This document shows positions 1 through 7,684 of a DNA stretch of 64,000 nt, one piece after another. Source of the DNA: Arthrobacter sp. PAMC25284. GTDB lineage: Bacteria > Actinomycetota > Actinomycetes > Actinomycetales > Micrococcaceae. Numbering within the stretch: the stretch's first letter is position 1; every line of letters begins with the position of its first letter. The notes beneath the pieces are model-generated. The model was not told the origin of the DNA. It did no database searches and saw only the letters and a program-made list of their open reading frames with translations. Location of the stretch: the NCBI RefSeq assembly GCF_019443425.1, contig NZ_CP080382.1:2294001-2358000 (forward strand). The letters run 5' to 3'. The position numbers were made by a program, and so were the translations under genes.

Positions 1-625
1 GCGCAGGCGGGTCTCGTCGACGTCGACGATCAGGCAGGCGCCGTCGTTAAGGGTGACGGCGAGCGGCTGGGGCCCCGCCCATGCCGCCGCAGCCGCCGGT
101 CAGGGTCAGCGTTCCGGCGAGTGTGCCCTCCTCGTTGCCGGTGAGCTTGCGGGCAATTGCGGCGAACGTCTCGAAGGTGCCCTGCAGGATGCCCTGGGTG
201 CCGATGTAGATCCAGGATCCTGCGGTCATCTGGCCGTACATCATCAGGCCTTCGGCCTCGAGTCGCCGGAATTCCGGCCAGGTGGCCCAGTCGCCGACGA
301 GGTTGGAGTTGGCCAGCAACACCCGGGGCGCCCATTCGTTGGTGCGGAAGACGCCGACGGGCTTGCCGGACTGGACCAGGAGGGTCTCGTCTTTTTCCAT
401 CGTTTCCAGGGTGCGGGTGATCGCATCAAACGCGGCCCAGGACCGTACGGCCCGGCCGGTGCCGCCGTAGACCACCAGGTCATCGGGGCGTTCGGCAACC
501 TCGGGGTCCAAGTTGTTCATCAGCATGCGCAGCGGGGCTTCGGTCTGCCACGACTTGGCAGTGAGCTCGGTGCCGCGGGCCGCTTTGACCGGGCGGGCAC
601 CGGTGGTGAAGTCGGCGGGTGCCAT
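1..625 (-). pseudogene. hutU: urocanate hydratase, N-terminal part, frameshifted and cut by window edge
   Basis: Urocanase adds water to urocanate in histidine degradation and uses a tightly bound NAD+. The visible part carries family blocks such as [50 protein letters not shown] and [10 protein letters not shown]. After GGMGGA the frame breaks: the GGGGCCCC tract at 69-76 has one base too many. Removing one base restores the expected [10 protein letters not shown] and then a VDVDETRLR tail running to base 1. The ATG at 625 follows GAAGGAGCCCTC. The gene lies downstream of an IclR regulator on the same strand, with an operator-like palindrome in the gap. Either a pseudogene or, more likely, a sequencing indel. 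Confidence 0.9.
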
Positions 626-733
626 GAGGGCTCCTTCGTGTTTAGTGCGCTTGTTAAGTGCGGTCCGGGAAGATCTTCTGTTTCAACTAAAGCCTGTGCG
701 CCGCCCCGGAAACAGGGCCTTCAGCCGGGTGCT

Positions 734-749
734 GTCCGGGATTCCAGAC
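734..749. promoter_or_regulatory. candidate IclR operator, copy 1, upstream of hutU
   Basis: GTCCGGGATTCCAGAC lies between the IclR gene and hutU. It matches 14 of 16 bases of the perfect palindrome GTCTGGGATACCAGAC at 1775-1790, in front of the regulator gene. IclR-family proteins bind palindromes of about this size, so this is the likely control site for hutU. A second palindrome, GAAGATCTTC at 669-678, lies closer to hutU. Binding is inferred. Confidence 0.6.
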
Positions 750-796
750 CCGACCGGCGTTCGGGACCTGGCTCCGGCCGCGCCCGGACGGGCATC

Positions 797-1684
797 TCAT
801 GCGGGCTGGTTGGATCCCGGTCTGCCGTGGATCCGGAGCGAGAGTTCGTCGGCGGCCTTTTGGACCCGTGCGGCCAGGGCCGGCCATTGATCTGCGGGCA
901 GCTTGTCCTCGAGGAATGTCACGGCCACGGCTGCCGTCGGCCAGCCGGCATGGTCGGTGACGGCGGCGGCGATCGAGCCGAACCCGGGCGTCACCTCGCC
1001 GTGTTCGGTGGCGTAGCCGCGCTGCCGGACCTGGTCCAGGTGTGAGGAGAGCACCGAGTACTTCATGATCGGCGATTCGGTCTCGTGCCGGGCGGTGAAG
1101 GCGGCGGTGTTCGGGTACAGCGCCCGGACCTGGGACTTCGGCAGCGCGGCGAGGATTGCCCGGCCGCTGGCGGTGAGGTGGCTGGGCAGCCGGACGCCGA
1201 CGTCGGTCACCAGGGATGGCCGGTTCTTGGCCCGTTCCTCCACGATATAGAGCACGTCACGGCCGTGCAGGACGGCCAGGTGGGCGCTTTCGCCAATCAC
1301 GTCCACGAGCGAGGCAAGCAGCGGCCGGCCCAGCCGGGACAGCGGTTCCTGGCGCGAATAGCCGGAGCTGAGTTCGAAGGCACTGATGCCCAGGCCATAG
1401 CGCTGTTCCTCGTGCAGGTGCAGCACAAAGCCGTTCGCCTCCATCACCCCGAGAAGGTGGTAGACGCTGGAGCGCGGCAACCCGAGCGCCGCGGCGATGT
1501 TCGACGCGGCCATCGGCCCGCGCTTGGAGGCGAGCAGTTTGAGGATGCGCAAGGTATTTTCCGCCGCCGGAACCTTGGACGCCTGCTTCACGGGCCGCGG
1601 GCGCGGAGGAACGCCAGCGGCAGAGTCCGCGGCGGACTCTGGCGCGGCGGCCGGTAACACGGCGGCGGTACTCACGGCTGGCAT
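797..1684 (-). CDS. IclR family transcriptional regulator (likely controls histidine utilisation)
   Basis: A 295-residue protein. A Pro/Ala-rich head of about 35 residues precedes an N-terminal winged helix-turn-helix (AAENTLRILKLLA, then IAAALGLPRSSVYHLLGVME). A C-terminal IclR effector domain follows, with SAHLAVLHGRDVLYIVEE, LTASGRAILAAL and GFGSIAAAV. The ATG at 1684 follows AAGAGGATGT. It sits directly upstream of hutU on the same strand, and operator-like palindromes flank it on both sides (734-749, 1708-1723, 1775-1790). This fits autoregulation plus control of hut genes. The effector is not visible; urocanate or another histidine catabolite is a guess from context. Confidence 0.88.
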   Translation of the reverse strand: MPAVSTAAVLPAAAPESAADSAAGVPPRPRPVKQASKVPAAENTLRILKLLASKRGPMAASNIAAALGLPRSSVYHLLGVMEANGFVLHLHEEQRYGLGISAFELSSGYSRQEPLSRLGRPLLASLVDVIGESAHLAVLHGRDVLYIVEERAKNRPSLVTDVGVRLPSHLTASGRAILAALPKSQVRALYPNTAAFTARHETESPIMKYSVLSSHLDQVRQRGYATEHGEVTPGFGSIAAAVTDHAGWPTAAVAVTFLEDKLPADQWPALAARVQKAADELSLRIHGRPGSNQPA

Positions 1685-1707
1685 ACATCCTCTTTTCAGC
1701 GGGCGGC

Positions 1708-1723
1708 GTCCGGTATCCCGTAC
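1708..1723. promoter_or_regulatory. candidate IclR operator, copy 3 (inverted)
   Basis: GTCCGGTATCCCGTAC reads on the other strand as GTACGGGATACCGGAC, which shares 13 of 16 bases with the palindrome at 1775-1790. It lies 24 bases from the IclR start codon, overlapping the expected promoter and leader, a typical place for autorepression. It is inferred only from the repeat. Confidence 0.45.
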
Positions 1724-1774
1724 TCAAGCATGCGCCCTCGCAGCACTCATTGGTCAGACCGGCCGGGTTGAAAT

Positions 1775-1790
1775 GTCTGGGATACCAGAC
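1775..1790. promoter_or_regulatory. candidate IclR operator, copy 2 (perfect palindrome)
   Basis: GTCTGG-GATA-CCAGAC is a perfect 6-4-6 inverted repeat between the divergent IclR and phosphatase genes. Near copies occur at 734-749 and 1708-1723. Three copies of one 16-bp motif around a single IclR gene and its neighbour hutU is good circumstantial evidence for its operator. Confidence 0.6.
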
Positions 1791-1821
1791 TAATGGCCAT
1801 GCCTGCCGCTCGCGGAACGGC

Positions 1822-1827
1822 TACGCT
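1822..1827 (+). promoter_or_regulatory. -10 element for leaderless phosphatase mRNA
   Basis: TACGCT fits the actinobacterial TANNNT -10 motif and ends seven bases before the ATG at 1835. Transcription would begin at or within a base of that ATG, and this decides the start codon in preference to the ATG at 1793. Confidence 0.55.
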
Positions 1828-1834
1828 CGTGCCC

Positions 1835-2275
1835 ATGGGACAGCTGTGGGAACAATCCCAGGACGGCGTCGTGGTTTTTCCATCTGGCCGGAGAATCCGC
1901 GGGCGGGGCCTGCGCCACCGCGTGCCTGCCGGACCGCTTCCGGATTTCGGGCTGTATTTGCTGGGCGTTCCTCCCCCTCCGGTGGAATGGGAGTCCAGAT
2001 GGTTGCCCTGGCGGGACCTGAGGCTGCCATCGGATGACCTCGAAGCCCTGGATGCCTTCCGCGAGGCGTGGGACCGTGCCGCCACGGAGCGTGTCGAAGT
2101 CGCCTGCTGGCGCGGCCGCGGCCGGACCGGCACCGCACTGGCCTGCATCGCCATCCTGGAAGGAATTCCGCCGGACCAGGCGGTGGCATTCGTCCGCCAG
2201 CAGTACCGCCGTCGGACGGTCGAAACACCGTGGCAGCACCGCTACATCACCCGCTTCCGGGCCGGGGGCCGCTGA
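1835..2275 (+). CDS. protein-tyrosine-phosphatase-like protein
   Basis: A small (146-residue) phosphatase-fold protein. The P-loop reads ACWRGRGRTG, so the CX5R core (Cys about 91, Arg about 97) and the following Thr are present. The His that normally precedes the Cys is Ala, and Trp-Arg follow it. The end (TPWQHRYITRF) resembles other actinobacterial members. I chose the ATG at 1835 because a TANNNT -10 box ends seven bases before it; an upstream ATG at 1793 would add 14 residues across that box. It is divergent from the IclR gene. Its substrate is unknown, and the missing His makes catalytic strength uncertain. Confidence 0.75.
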   Translation: MGQLWEQSQDGVVVFPSGRRIRGRGLRHRVPAGPLPDFGLYLLGVPPPPVEWESRWLPWRDLRLPSDDLEALDAFREAWDRAATERVEVACWRGRGRTGTALACIAILEGIPPDQAVAFVRQQYRRRTVETPWQHRYITRFRAGGR

Positions 2276-2288
2276 CGGGACACCGGCA

Positions 2289-3260
2289 TTACAGCGTGAT
2301 AACCACTTTCCCCCGGGCGCGGCCTTCGTGCACGTACTGGATGGCCGCCGGCGCGTCGGCCAATGCATAGCTCTTATCAATGATCGGAGTGACTTGGCCC
2401 GCTTCGATGAATCCGGCCAGGAACCGAAGGTCCGCCGCGCGCTCGGCTGCAATGAGCCCCTTGAGCTTTTGACCCACGAACAGGGACAGCACCGCTGCAC
2501 GCAGCGCACGTTCAAATCCACCGGTCCATCGCCCGCCGCCTTCACCGCCGACGATGACCAGGGTTCCCGTCGGTTTGAGCGCACACCGCAGGACCGGGAG
2601 CGGGCGGTTGCCTGCGGTATCGAGAATAAGGTCGTACTGCTGTCCGCCGCCTGCGAAGTCCTCACGCTGGTAATCGATGACATGGTCGGCACCGATAGAG
2701 CGGACCAGATCCGTCTTCGCGGTGCTGCACACACCGGTGACCCGCGCACCGAAGGCCTTGGCAAGCTGCACGGCATACGCACCGACTCCTCCGGCAGCCC
2801 CGATGACCAGGACGTCCTGCCCCGCCCGGACATGCCCGCTGTCGCGAAGCCCCTGCAGCGCGGTCCCGGCCGAGATGGGAACGACGGCGGCCTGCGCAAA
2901 GCTGAGGTTCGCCGGCTTCGGCGCCAGCATGCCCTCCTTGGCGCACACATACTCGGCAAAGGATCCTTCACAGGTACCGAACACCTCGTCACCTGGCCTG
3001 AACCCGCCGACGTTCTTCCCGGCGGCCTCCACAACACCCGCAACATCACGTCCGCGGATGCCGCTTTTCGGCTTCATCAACCCGAACCCGAAGGCCCGTG
3101 TGAGATACGGAAGGCCGGTCATGAGGTGCCAGACGCCGTGATCGACTCCGGCGGCCTGGACCCGGATGAGCACGTCGTCATCACCCGGCACCGGCTTGGC
3201 GACCTCCCGAAGCTGCAGCACGTCAGTGGAACCGTACACGTCCTGGATGATCGCCTGCAT
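2289..3260 (-). CDS. zinc-free NAD(P)-dependent alcohol dehydrogenase / quinone oxidoreductase family
   Basis: A 323-residue medium-chain dehydrogenase/reductase. It has the N-terminal GroES-like fold (GIRGRDVAGVVEAAG, PGDEVFG) and a Rossmann domain with GAAGGVGAYAVQLAKAFG. The structural-zinc four-Cys cluster is absent, which places it with quinone oxidoreductase-like enzymes using NADPH. The ATG at 3260 follows AGGGAGCGGC and starts the conserved MQAIIQDVYGS; the frame is open 28 codons further upstream without homologous sequence. It ends 13 bases from the phosphatase gene, tail to tail. The substrate cannot be read from the sequence. Confidence 0.85.
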   Translation of the reverse strand: MQAIIQDVYGSTDVLQLREVAKPVPGDDDVLIRVQAAGVDHGVWHLMTGLPYLTRAFGFGLMKPKSGIRGRDVAGVVEAAGKNVGGFRPGDEVFGTCEGSFAEYVCAKEGMLAPKPANLSFAQAAVVPISAGTALQGLRDSGHVRAGQDVLVIGAAGGVGAYAVQLAKAFGARVTGVCSTAKTDLVRSIGADHVIDYQREDFAGGGQQYDLILDTAGNRPLPVLRCALKPTGTLVIVGGEGGGRWTGGFERALRAAVLSLFVGQKLKGLIAAERAADLRFLAGFIEAGQVTPIIDKSYALADAPAAIQYVHEGRARGKVVITL

Positions 3261-3368
3261 GCCGCTCCCTGCCCGGAACCAACCCGATCCGCCCAGCTTC
3301 GGCAAGTCCCGTGCAGGAGTCAAGTGCCTGCTGCTTCCGGCCACGACCGCGCCTGCGGACCGGTGGGG

Positions 3369-4118
3369 TTACCGGGCGGACCAGCCGCCGTCCATGGTGT
3401 AGCTGGCCCCTGTGACCATGCCCGCGTGATCGGACGAGAGCCAGGCCACGAGCGAAGCCACCTCTTCCGGCTCCACCAGCCGTTTGACCGCCGACTCGGT
3501 CAGCATGATCTTGGCCAGTACCTCGGACTCCGGGATGCCGTGCACCTTGGCCTGATCCGCGATCTGCGCCTCAACGAGCGGGGTCCGGACGTAGCCGGGG
3601 TTGATGCAGTTGGACGTCACGCCGCGCGCGCCGCCCTCCAGCGCCGTCACCTTGCTCAGCCCTTCCAGGCCGTGCTTGGCAGAGACATAGGCGCTCTTGA
3701 ACGGCGAGGCCCGCAGCCCGTGGACCGAGGACAGGTTGATGATGCGGCCGAAGCCGTTGGCGTACATATGGGGCAGTGCAGCACGGATCAAGAGGAACGG
3801 AGCCTCAAGCATCAGCGTAATGATCCGGCGGAAATCAGCCGGGTTGAAGTCCTCGATGGGACTGATCCGCTGGATCCCGGCATTGTTCACCAGGATGTCG
3901 CAGTCCAGGCTGAGCGTCTGGAGCGCGTCCACATCGAGCAGGTTTACGGCCCAGGATGTGCCTCCCACCTCATCGGCGAGAGCCGCGGCGGCGGCTTCGT
4001 CCACATCCGCAATGACGACCTTGGCGCCGCGTGCCGCGAGGGCCCGCACGCTGGCAGCCCCGATTCCCCCGGCCCCGCCGGTCACGAGGGCCTTGCGTCC
4101 ATCCAGCGAGTTCTCCAT
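3369..4118 (-). CDS. bdhA: 3-hydroxybutyrate dehydrogenase
   Basis: A short-chain dehydrogenase of 249 residues that interconverts 3-hydroxybutyrate and acetoacetate with NAD. Visible motifs are TGGAGGIG for cofactor binding, NNAGIQ, the catalytic Ser in INLSSVHGL, YVSAK for the Tyr/Lys pair, and the family signature NCINPGYVRTPLVE. The ATG at 4118 begins MENSLDGRKAL after a GGAAGGG stretch. It follows an MHS transporter gene on the same strand, with a LysR regulator divergent from that transporter, so the trio probably imports and oxidises a ketone body or short hydroxy acid. The enzyme call is fairly firm; the pathway is inferred. Confidence 0.87.
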   Translation of the reverse strand: MENSLDGRKALVTGGAGGIGAASVRALAARGAKVVIADVDEAAAAALADEVGGTSWAVNLLDVDALQTLSLDCDILVNNAGIQRISPIEDFNPADFRRIITLMLEAPFLLIRAALPHMYANGFGRIINLSSVHGLRASPFKSAYVSAKHGLEGLSKVTALEGGARGVTSNCINPGYVRTPLVEAQIADQAKVHGIPESEVLAKIMLTESAVKRLVEPEEVASLVAWLSSDHAGMVTGASYTMDGGWSAR

Positions 4119-4146
4119 TACCCAGCCCTTCCGTTCGTTCAATTCA

Positions 4147-4171
4147 TGATCTTCGATGCTTGATCTTCGAT
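4147..4171. repeat. 11-bp direct repeat ahead of bdhA
   Basis: TGATCTTCGAT occurs twice (4147-4157 and 4161-4171), separated by GCT, in the 98-bp gap between the transporter and bdhA. It could be a binding site or a small duplication; nothing in the sequence decides. Confidence 0.5.
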
Positions 4172-4216
4172 TTTCCGGTTCGGCCGGACCGTTCCGGCCG
4201 CAGCGGCTCATCGGGT

Positions 4217-5596
4217 TCAGCGGACGGAGGCCAGTGCGAGTTCTTCGCGTTCAGCGTCGGCCCGGTCCACTTCCTCCAGTGCGATGCCCTTGGTTTCCTT
4301 CAGGCTGAACACGGCGGCAGCGGTCACAGCACAGGCGACCACGAGGTAGATCGCGGTTGGAACCCAGGACCCGGTGTCCTTAAGCCACTGGGTGGCCAGG
4401 AGCGGCGCCAGCGAGCCCGCGAAAATCGAGGTGACCTGGGATCCCAGCGAAACGCCCGCATAACGCATCCGCGTCGGGAAGAGCTCGGACATGATGGCCG
4501 GCTGGCCGGCGTACATAAAGGCGTGAATGCACAGGCCCAGCGTCACGGCCAGGACGATGATCACCGGGTTCCGGGTATCGAACATCGGGAAAGCGAAGAA
4601 CGGCCACGTGGCACCGGCGATTGCACCCACCATGTAGACCGGTTTGCGGCCCCAGCTGTCGACGAGCCGGCCGACCTGCGGGATGACCAGGAAGTGGATC
4701 ACGTGGGCGATCAGCAGGGCGAAGAGCAACGAGGAGGTGTCATATTTGTGGACCGACTTGAGGTAAACGATCGCGAAGCTGACCACGATGTAGTACATGA
4801 TGTTTTCGCCGAAGCGGAGACCCATTGCCTGCAGGATTCCCTTGGGGTACTTGCGGATGACTTCGCCGACGCCGAAGCTGGCGGTCTGCTCCTGCTCCAT
4901 CTTCGCCTTCGTCTCCAGGAAGATCGGCGATTCGGAAACGTGCGTGCGGATGTAGTAGCCAACAAACACGATCACGGCGGAGAGCCAGAACGCCACGCGC
5001 CAGCCCCAGCTCAGGAAGTCGGCACTGCTCAGGACGCTGGACATGATGTACAGGACCAGGGTGGCGAGGAGGTTGCCCACCGGGACGGCCGACTGGGGCC
5101 AGCTGGACCAGAACCCGCGGGATTCCTTCGGGCTGTGTTCGGCGACGAGGAGCACAGCGCCGCCCCATTCACCGCCCAGGGCGAACCCCTGGATGAAGCG
5201 AAGGACGACCAGCAGGGCCGGCGCAAGGTAGCCGATCTCGGCGAAGCCCGGGAGGCAGCCCATCAGGAAGGTGGAGACGCCGATGATAATGATGGTGAGC
5301 TGCAGAGTAGGCTTGCGGCCGAGCTTGTCGCCGATCTGGCCGAACACAATGCCGCCCAGAGGCCGGGCCACGAAGCCGACAGCGTAGGTCAGGAACGCCT
5401 GGATAATGCCGTCCAGTTCGTTACCGGTGGCAGGGAAGAAGTACTTGCCAAACACCAGGGTGGCGGCGGTGGCATAGAGGAAGAATTCGTACCATTCGAC
5501 GACGGTACCGACCATCGAGGCGGCGACGATCTTCTTGAGGCCCGATCCCCCGGATGCGGGGGCGGGGGGCGTTGCAGAGCGTGCGTCTACGCTCAT
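4217..5596 (-). CDS. MFS transporter, metabolite:H+ symporter (MHS) type
   Basis: A 459-residue inner-membrane symporter with twelve predicted hydrophobic segments. MHS hallmarks are the first helix GTVVEWYEFFLYATAA, RPLGGIVFGQIGDKLGRKP between helices 2 and 3, and RFIQGFALGGEWGGAVLLVAEHSP. The start is the ATG at 5596, seven bases after AAGGAG; a GTG seven codons upstream spans that ribosome site. It is probably cotranscribed with bdhA and divergent from a LysR gene, suggesting uptake of a hydroxy or keto acid such as 3-hydroxybutyrate. The family members carry many organic acids, so the substrate remains open. Confidence 0.88.
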   Translation of the reverse strand: MSVDARSATPPAPASGGSGLKKIVAASMVGTVVEWYEFFLYATAATLVFGKYFFPATGNELDGIIQAFLTYAVGFVARPLGGIVFGQIGDKLGRKPTLQLTIIIIGVSTFLMGCLPGFAEIGYLAPALLVVLRFIQGFALGGEWGGAVLLVAEHSPKESRGFWSSWPQSAVPVGNLLATLVLYIMSSVLSSADFLSWGWRVAFWLSAVIVFVGYYIRTHVSESPIFLETKAKMEQEQTASFGVGEVIRKYPKGILQAMGLRFGENIMYYIVVSFAIVYLKSVHKYDTSSLLFALLIAHVIHFLVIPQVGRLVDSWGRKPVYMVGAIAGATWPFFAFPMFDTRNPVIIVLAVTLGLCIHAFMYAGQPAIMSELFPTRMRYAGVSLGSQVTSIFAGSLAPLLATQWLKDTGSWVPTAIYLVVACAVTAAAVFSLKETKGIALEEVDRADAEREELALASVR

Positions 5597-5627
5597 GTCG
5601 TTCTCCTTGGTGTCCACGTTGACAGGC

Positions 5628-5642
5628 GCTGTGATTCACAGC
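5628..5642. promoter_or_regulatory. candidate LysR-box palindrome
   Basis: GCTGTGA-T-TCACAGC is a perfect 7-1-7 inverted repeat in the spacer between the transporter and the divergent LysR gene. Location and symmetry fit the recognition site of the LysR regulator. The half-sites are too close for a CRP-type site. Confidence 0.5.
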
Positions 5643-5728
5643 ACTAAGATGGCTTCCATAGAGTATTGCTGCACAAATCTGGCAGTTCAATGGTCAAAGC
5701 AGCACCGTATGCGTGCAGAATTGCAGAT

Positions 5729-6664
5729 ATGAAAGCCAATCCCGATGATCTGCTGGTCTTGCTGGCCGTGTCCCGTTCGGCCAAATTCACGACGGCGGCC
5801 CAGGCGCTCGGGCTTAACCACACGACCGTATCGCGGCGGATCGCGGCGCTGGAAAAGGCACTGGGAGGGCGGTTGCTCGCCCGTGCCGCAGGCGGCTGGG
5901 AGTTGACTGAGCTGGGCCAGCAGGCGGTCCGGGTCGCGGAAGAAGTCGAAGGCGCCGTCAGGCTCCTGGAGCAGCCGGGCCAGGCGCCGGATCCGGTCAC
6001 CGGCGTCGTCAGGATGACGGCAACGGATGCTTTCAGCGCCTATATCGCGGCGCCTGCGGTGACGCGGCTGCGGCGCAGCCATCCCGGGCTGAGCGTGGAG
6101 ATAGTAACGGTGACCCGGCGTGCGCTCCAGCAGCGCTCCGGGCTGGACATTGAAGTGGTGGTCGGGGAACCGCAGGTCCACCGGGCGGAAGCCGCCCGGC
6201 TGGGTGAGTACATGCTGGGCATGTACGCCTCACGGGACTATCTCGCGGAGTACGGGAGCCCGGCGACGGTCGAGGAATTGACGACCCACGCGCTGGTCTA
6301 CTTCGTCGATTCCATGCTGCAGGTGGACGATCTGGATGCTCCGCGCCGGCTCGTACCGGGGATGCGTGACGGTCTCAGTTCGACGAACGTCTTCGTCCAT
6401 GTCGAGGCGACCCGGGCCGGCGCCGGGATCGGATTCCTGCCGTGCTTCGCGGCGGATATACATCGGGATTTGGTTCGGCTGCTGCCGGGTGACTTCGCCG
6501 AACTGCTTCCTTACTGGATGGTGCTGCGGCCGGATTCAATGCGCCGCCCCGCGGTGGCGGCAGTAGTGCAGGCGCTGCGGGTGCAGACGGCCGCGCACCG
6601 GGAGGCACTGTTGGGCCGTGGCGGGCATGCGGCGGCCGCCTCAATCCGGCCGGCTGTACCTTAG
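5729..6664 (+). CDS. LysR family transcriptional regulator
   Basis: A 311-residue regulator. The N-terminal winged helix (LLVLLAVSRSAKFTTAAQALGLNHTTVSRRIAALE) is followed by a linker helix and a periplasmic-binding-like effector domain from about residue 90. The ATG at 5729 starts MKANPDDLL directly before the helix; two upstream Met codons precede non-conserved sequence. It is divergent from the MHS transporter and bdhA, with a perfect palindrome in between, so it likely controls them. Its stop overlaps the stop of the convergent spermidine-synthase-like gene within four bases. Confidence 0.87.
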   Translation: MKANPDDLLVLLAVSRSAKFTTAAQALGLNHTTVSRRIAALEKALGGRLLARAAGGWELTELGQQAVRVAEEVEGAVRLLEQPGQAPDPVTGVVRMTATDAFSAYIAAPAVTRLRRSHPGLSVEIVTVTRRALQQRSGLDIEVVVGEPQVHRAEAARLGEYMLGMYASRDYLAEYGSPATVEELTTHALVYFVDSMLQVDDLDAPRRLVPGMRDGLSSTNVFVHVEATRAGAGIGFLPCFAADIHRDLVRLLPGDFAELLPYWMVLRPDSMRRPAVAAVVQALRVQTAAHREALLGRGGHAAAASIRPAVP

Positions 6665-7584
6665 CCAGGCGCCGGAGCGGAGCCAGCCATTGGTGCGGGC
6701 GGATCGCGGCGGACTGCGGCGCCGGCGGCGAATGCCCTGACCTTGGCATCGTTCCAGATATGGGCGGGTACCGCGCCTCCCAGCAGGCGCCGCGCGAGCC
6801 CGGGATCGCCGTCGAACGGAAGGTCGCTGCCGGCCATCACCATGTTGCCGAAGCGCCGTCCCTTGAGCATGGCCGGATCCGCGATGATCATCGTGTGTTC
6901 GAAGGATGCCGCAATGGTAGCGGCATCCTCGCGGGCGTTTTTGAGGTCTGGAGCGTCGCCGGAATTCACCACATAGATCCCGCCGGGGGCCAGAACGGCC
7001 TTGGCCTGGCCGTTGAATTCCGCGGTGGTCAGGGGCCGGGGCGTGATAGACCCGGCGAAGACGTCACGGATAATCACGTCCCGCGTCTGCGGGGTGAGGC
7101 TTTCGGTGACCTCACGGGCTTCCCCCACCCGCAGCCGGAGCAGAGGCGCCTTGGGAAGATCGAACCAGCCGCGGACGTACCCGGCCAGCTTGCCGTCCAG
7201 TTCCACAACGATCTGGCGGGCGTCCGGATAGGCGGCATGGAAATAGCGGGCCATTGAGCATGCTCCCCCGCCGAGGTGGAGGGCGCGGAGTTTTGGTTTG
7301 GCGTCGCGCGGCCAGCGGGATTCCACGAGGGCGGCAATCCAGCGCATGTATTCGAAGTCAAGGAACAGCGGATCCACCAGGTCTATGTGCGAGCTCATTA
7401 CCCCGTTGATGCGCAGCAGCCAGCCGCTGGAATTGTCCTGGTCCGGGATCAGCTCGCAGTCCCCGGTATCGATGTAGTAGACGCCAGCCGTCGGGCCGTC
7501 AGGACGGGTTCCCTTAGGTACGTCCACCACGCCGGTCGACACGTTCGCGGTGCTCCGACCAGCCGCCCTGCCACGTTTGGCCAT
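6661..7584 (-). CDS. spermidine synthase-like methyltransferase-fold protein
   Basis: A 307-residue protein with the spermidine-synthase/SAM-binding fold: LRALHLGGGACSMARYF for nucleotide binding, VVELDGKLAGYVRGWF for the acidic residue after beta-2, and DVIIRDVFAG for the central strand. Polyamine-synthase active-site residues are not obvious, as in many actinobacterial members of unknown substrate. The ATG at 7584 begins MAKRGRAAG. It overlaps the stop of a seven-codon ORF in the form TAATG, and that ORF has its own -10 box, so translation may be coupled. The open frame extends 100 codons upstream but as low-complexity Ser/Ala sequence I consider non-coding. Confidence 0.75.
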   Translation of the reverse strand: MAKRGRAAGRSTANVSTGVVDVPKGTRPDGPTAGVYYIDTGDCELIPDQDNSSGWLLRINGVMSSHIDLVDPLFLDFEYMRWIAALVESRWPRDAKPKLRALHLGGGACSMARYFHAAYPDARQIVVELDGKLAGYVRGWFDLPKAPLLRLRVGEAREVTESLTPQTRDVIIRDVFAGSITPRPLTTAEFNGQAKAVLAPGGIYVVNSGDAPDLKNAREDAATIAASFEHTMIIADPAMLKGRRFGNMVMAGSDLPFDGDPGLARRLLGGAVPAHIWNDAKVRAFAAGAAVRRDPPAPMAGSAPAPG

Positions 7585-7607
7585 TAGCCGTCCACCGTAA
7601 TTTTCAT
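7584..7607 (-). CDS. seven-codon leaderless upstream ORF (MKITVDG)
   Basis: ATG at 7607, six more codons, then TAA whose last A is the first base of the ATG at 7584 (TAATG). Six bases before the small ATG lies TAGGGT (7614-7619), a TANNNT -10 box, so the mRNA would begin at this ATG. The mini-ORF contains GGTGGA, which may also serve as a ribosome site for the main gene. A role in translational coupling is inferred from layout only. Confidence 0.45.
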   Translation of the reverse strand: MKITVDG

Positions 7608-7613
7608 GGTTCA

Positions 7614-7619
7614 ACCCTA
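7614..7619 (-). promoter_or_regulatory. -10 element of leaderless transcript
   Basis: TAGGGT on the minus strand, six bases before the ATG of the seven-codon ORF at 7607. Spacing and sequence match the leaderless pattern seen at several genes in this window. No clear -35 is seen. Confidence 0.45.
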
Positions 7620-7684
7620 ATTCACCCGCCCTTTGTGCCTGGCCGCCCGTGGCCAGGACGGCCACCAGGGCAGAGAATGGCATT

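Noticed and set aside
2034..4163. 709-codon plus-strand open frame
   Set aside because: It lies antisense to an oxidoreductase and bdhA, which have clear motifs. Its own translation has no recognisable domain.
5628..5642. CRP/GlxR site
   Set aside because: TGTGA and TCACA are present but separated by one base instead of six. A LysR-type palindrome is a better reading.
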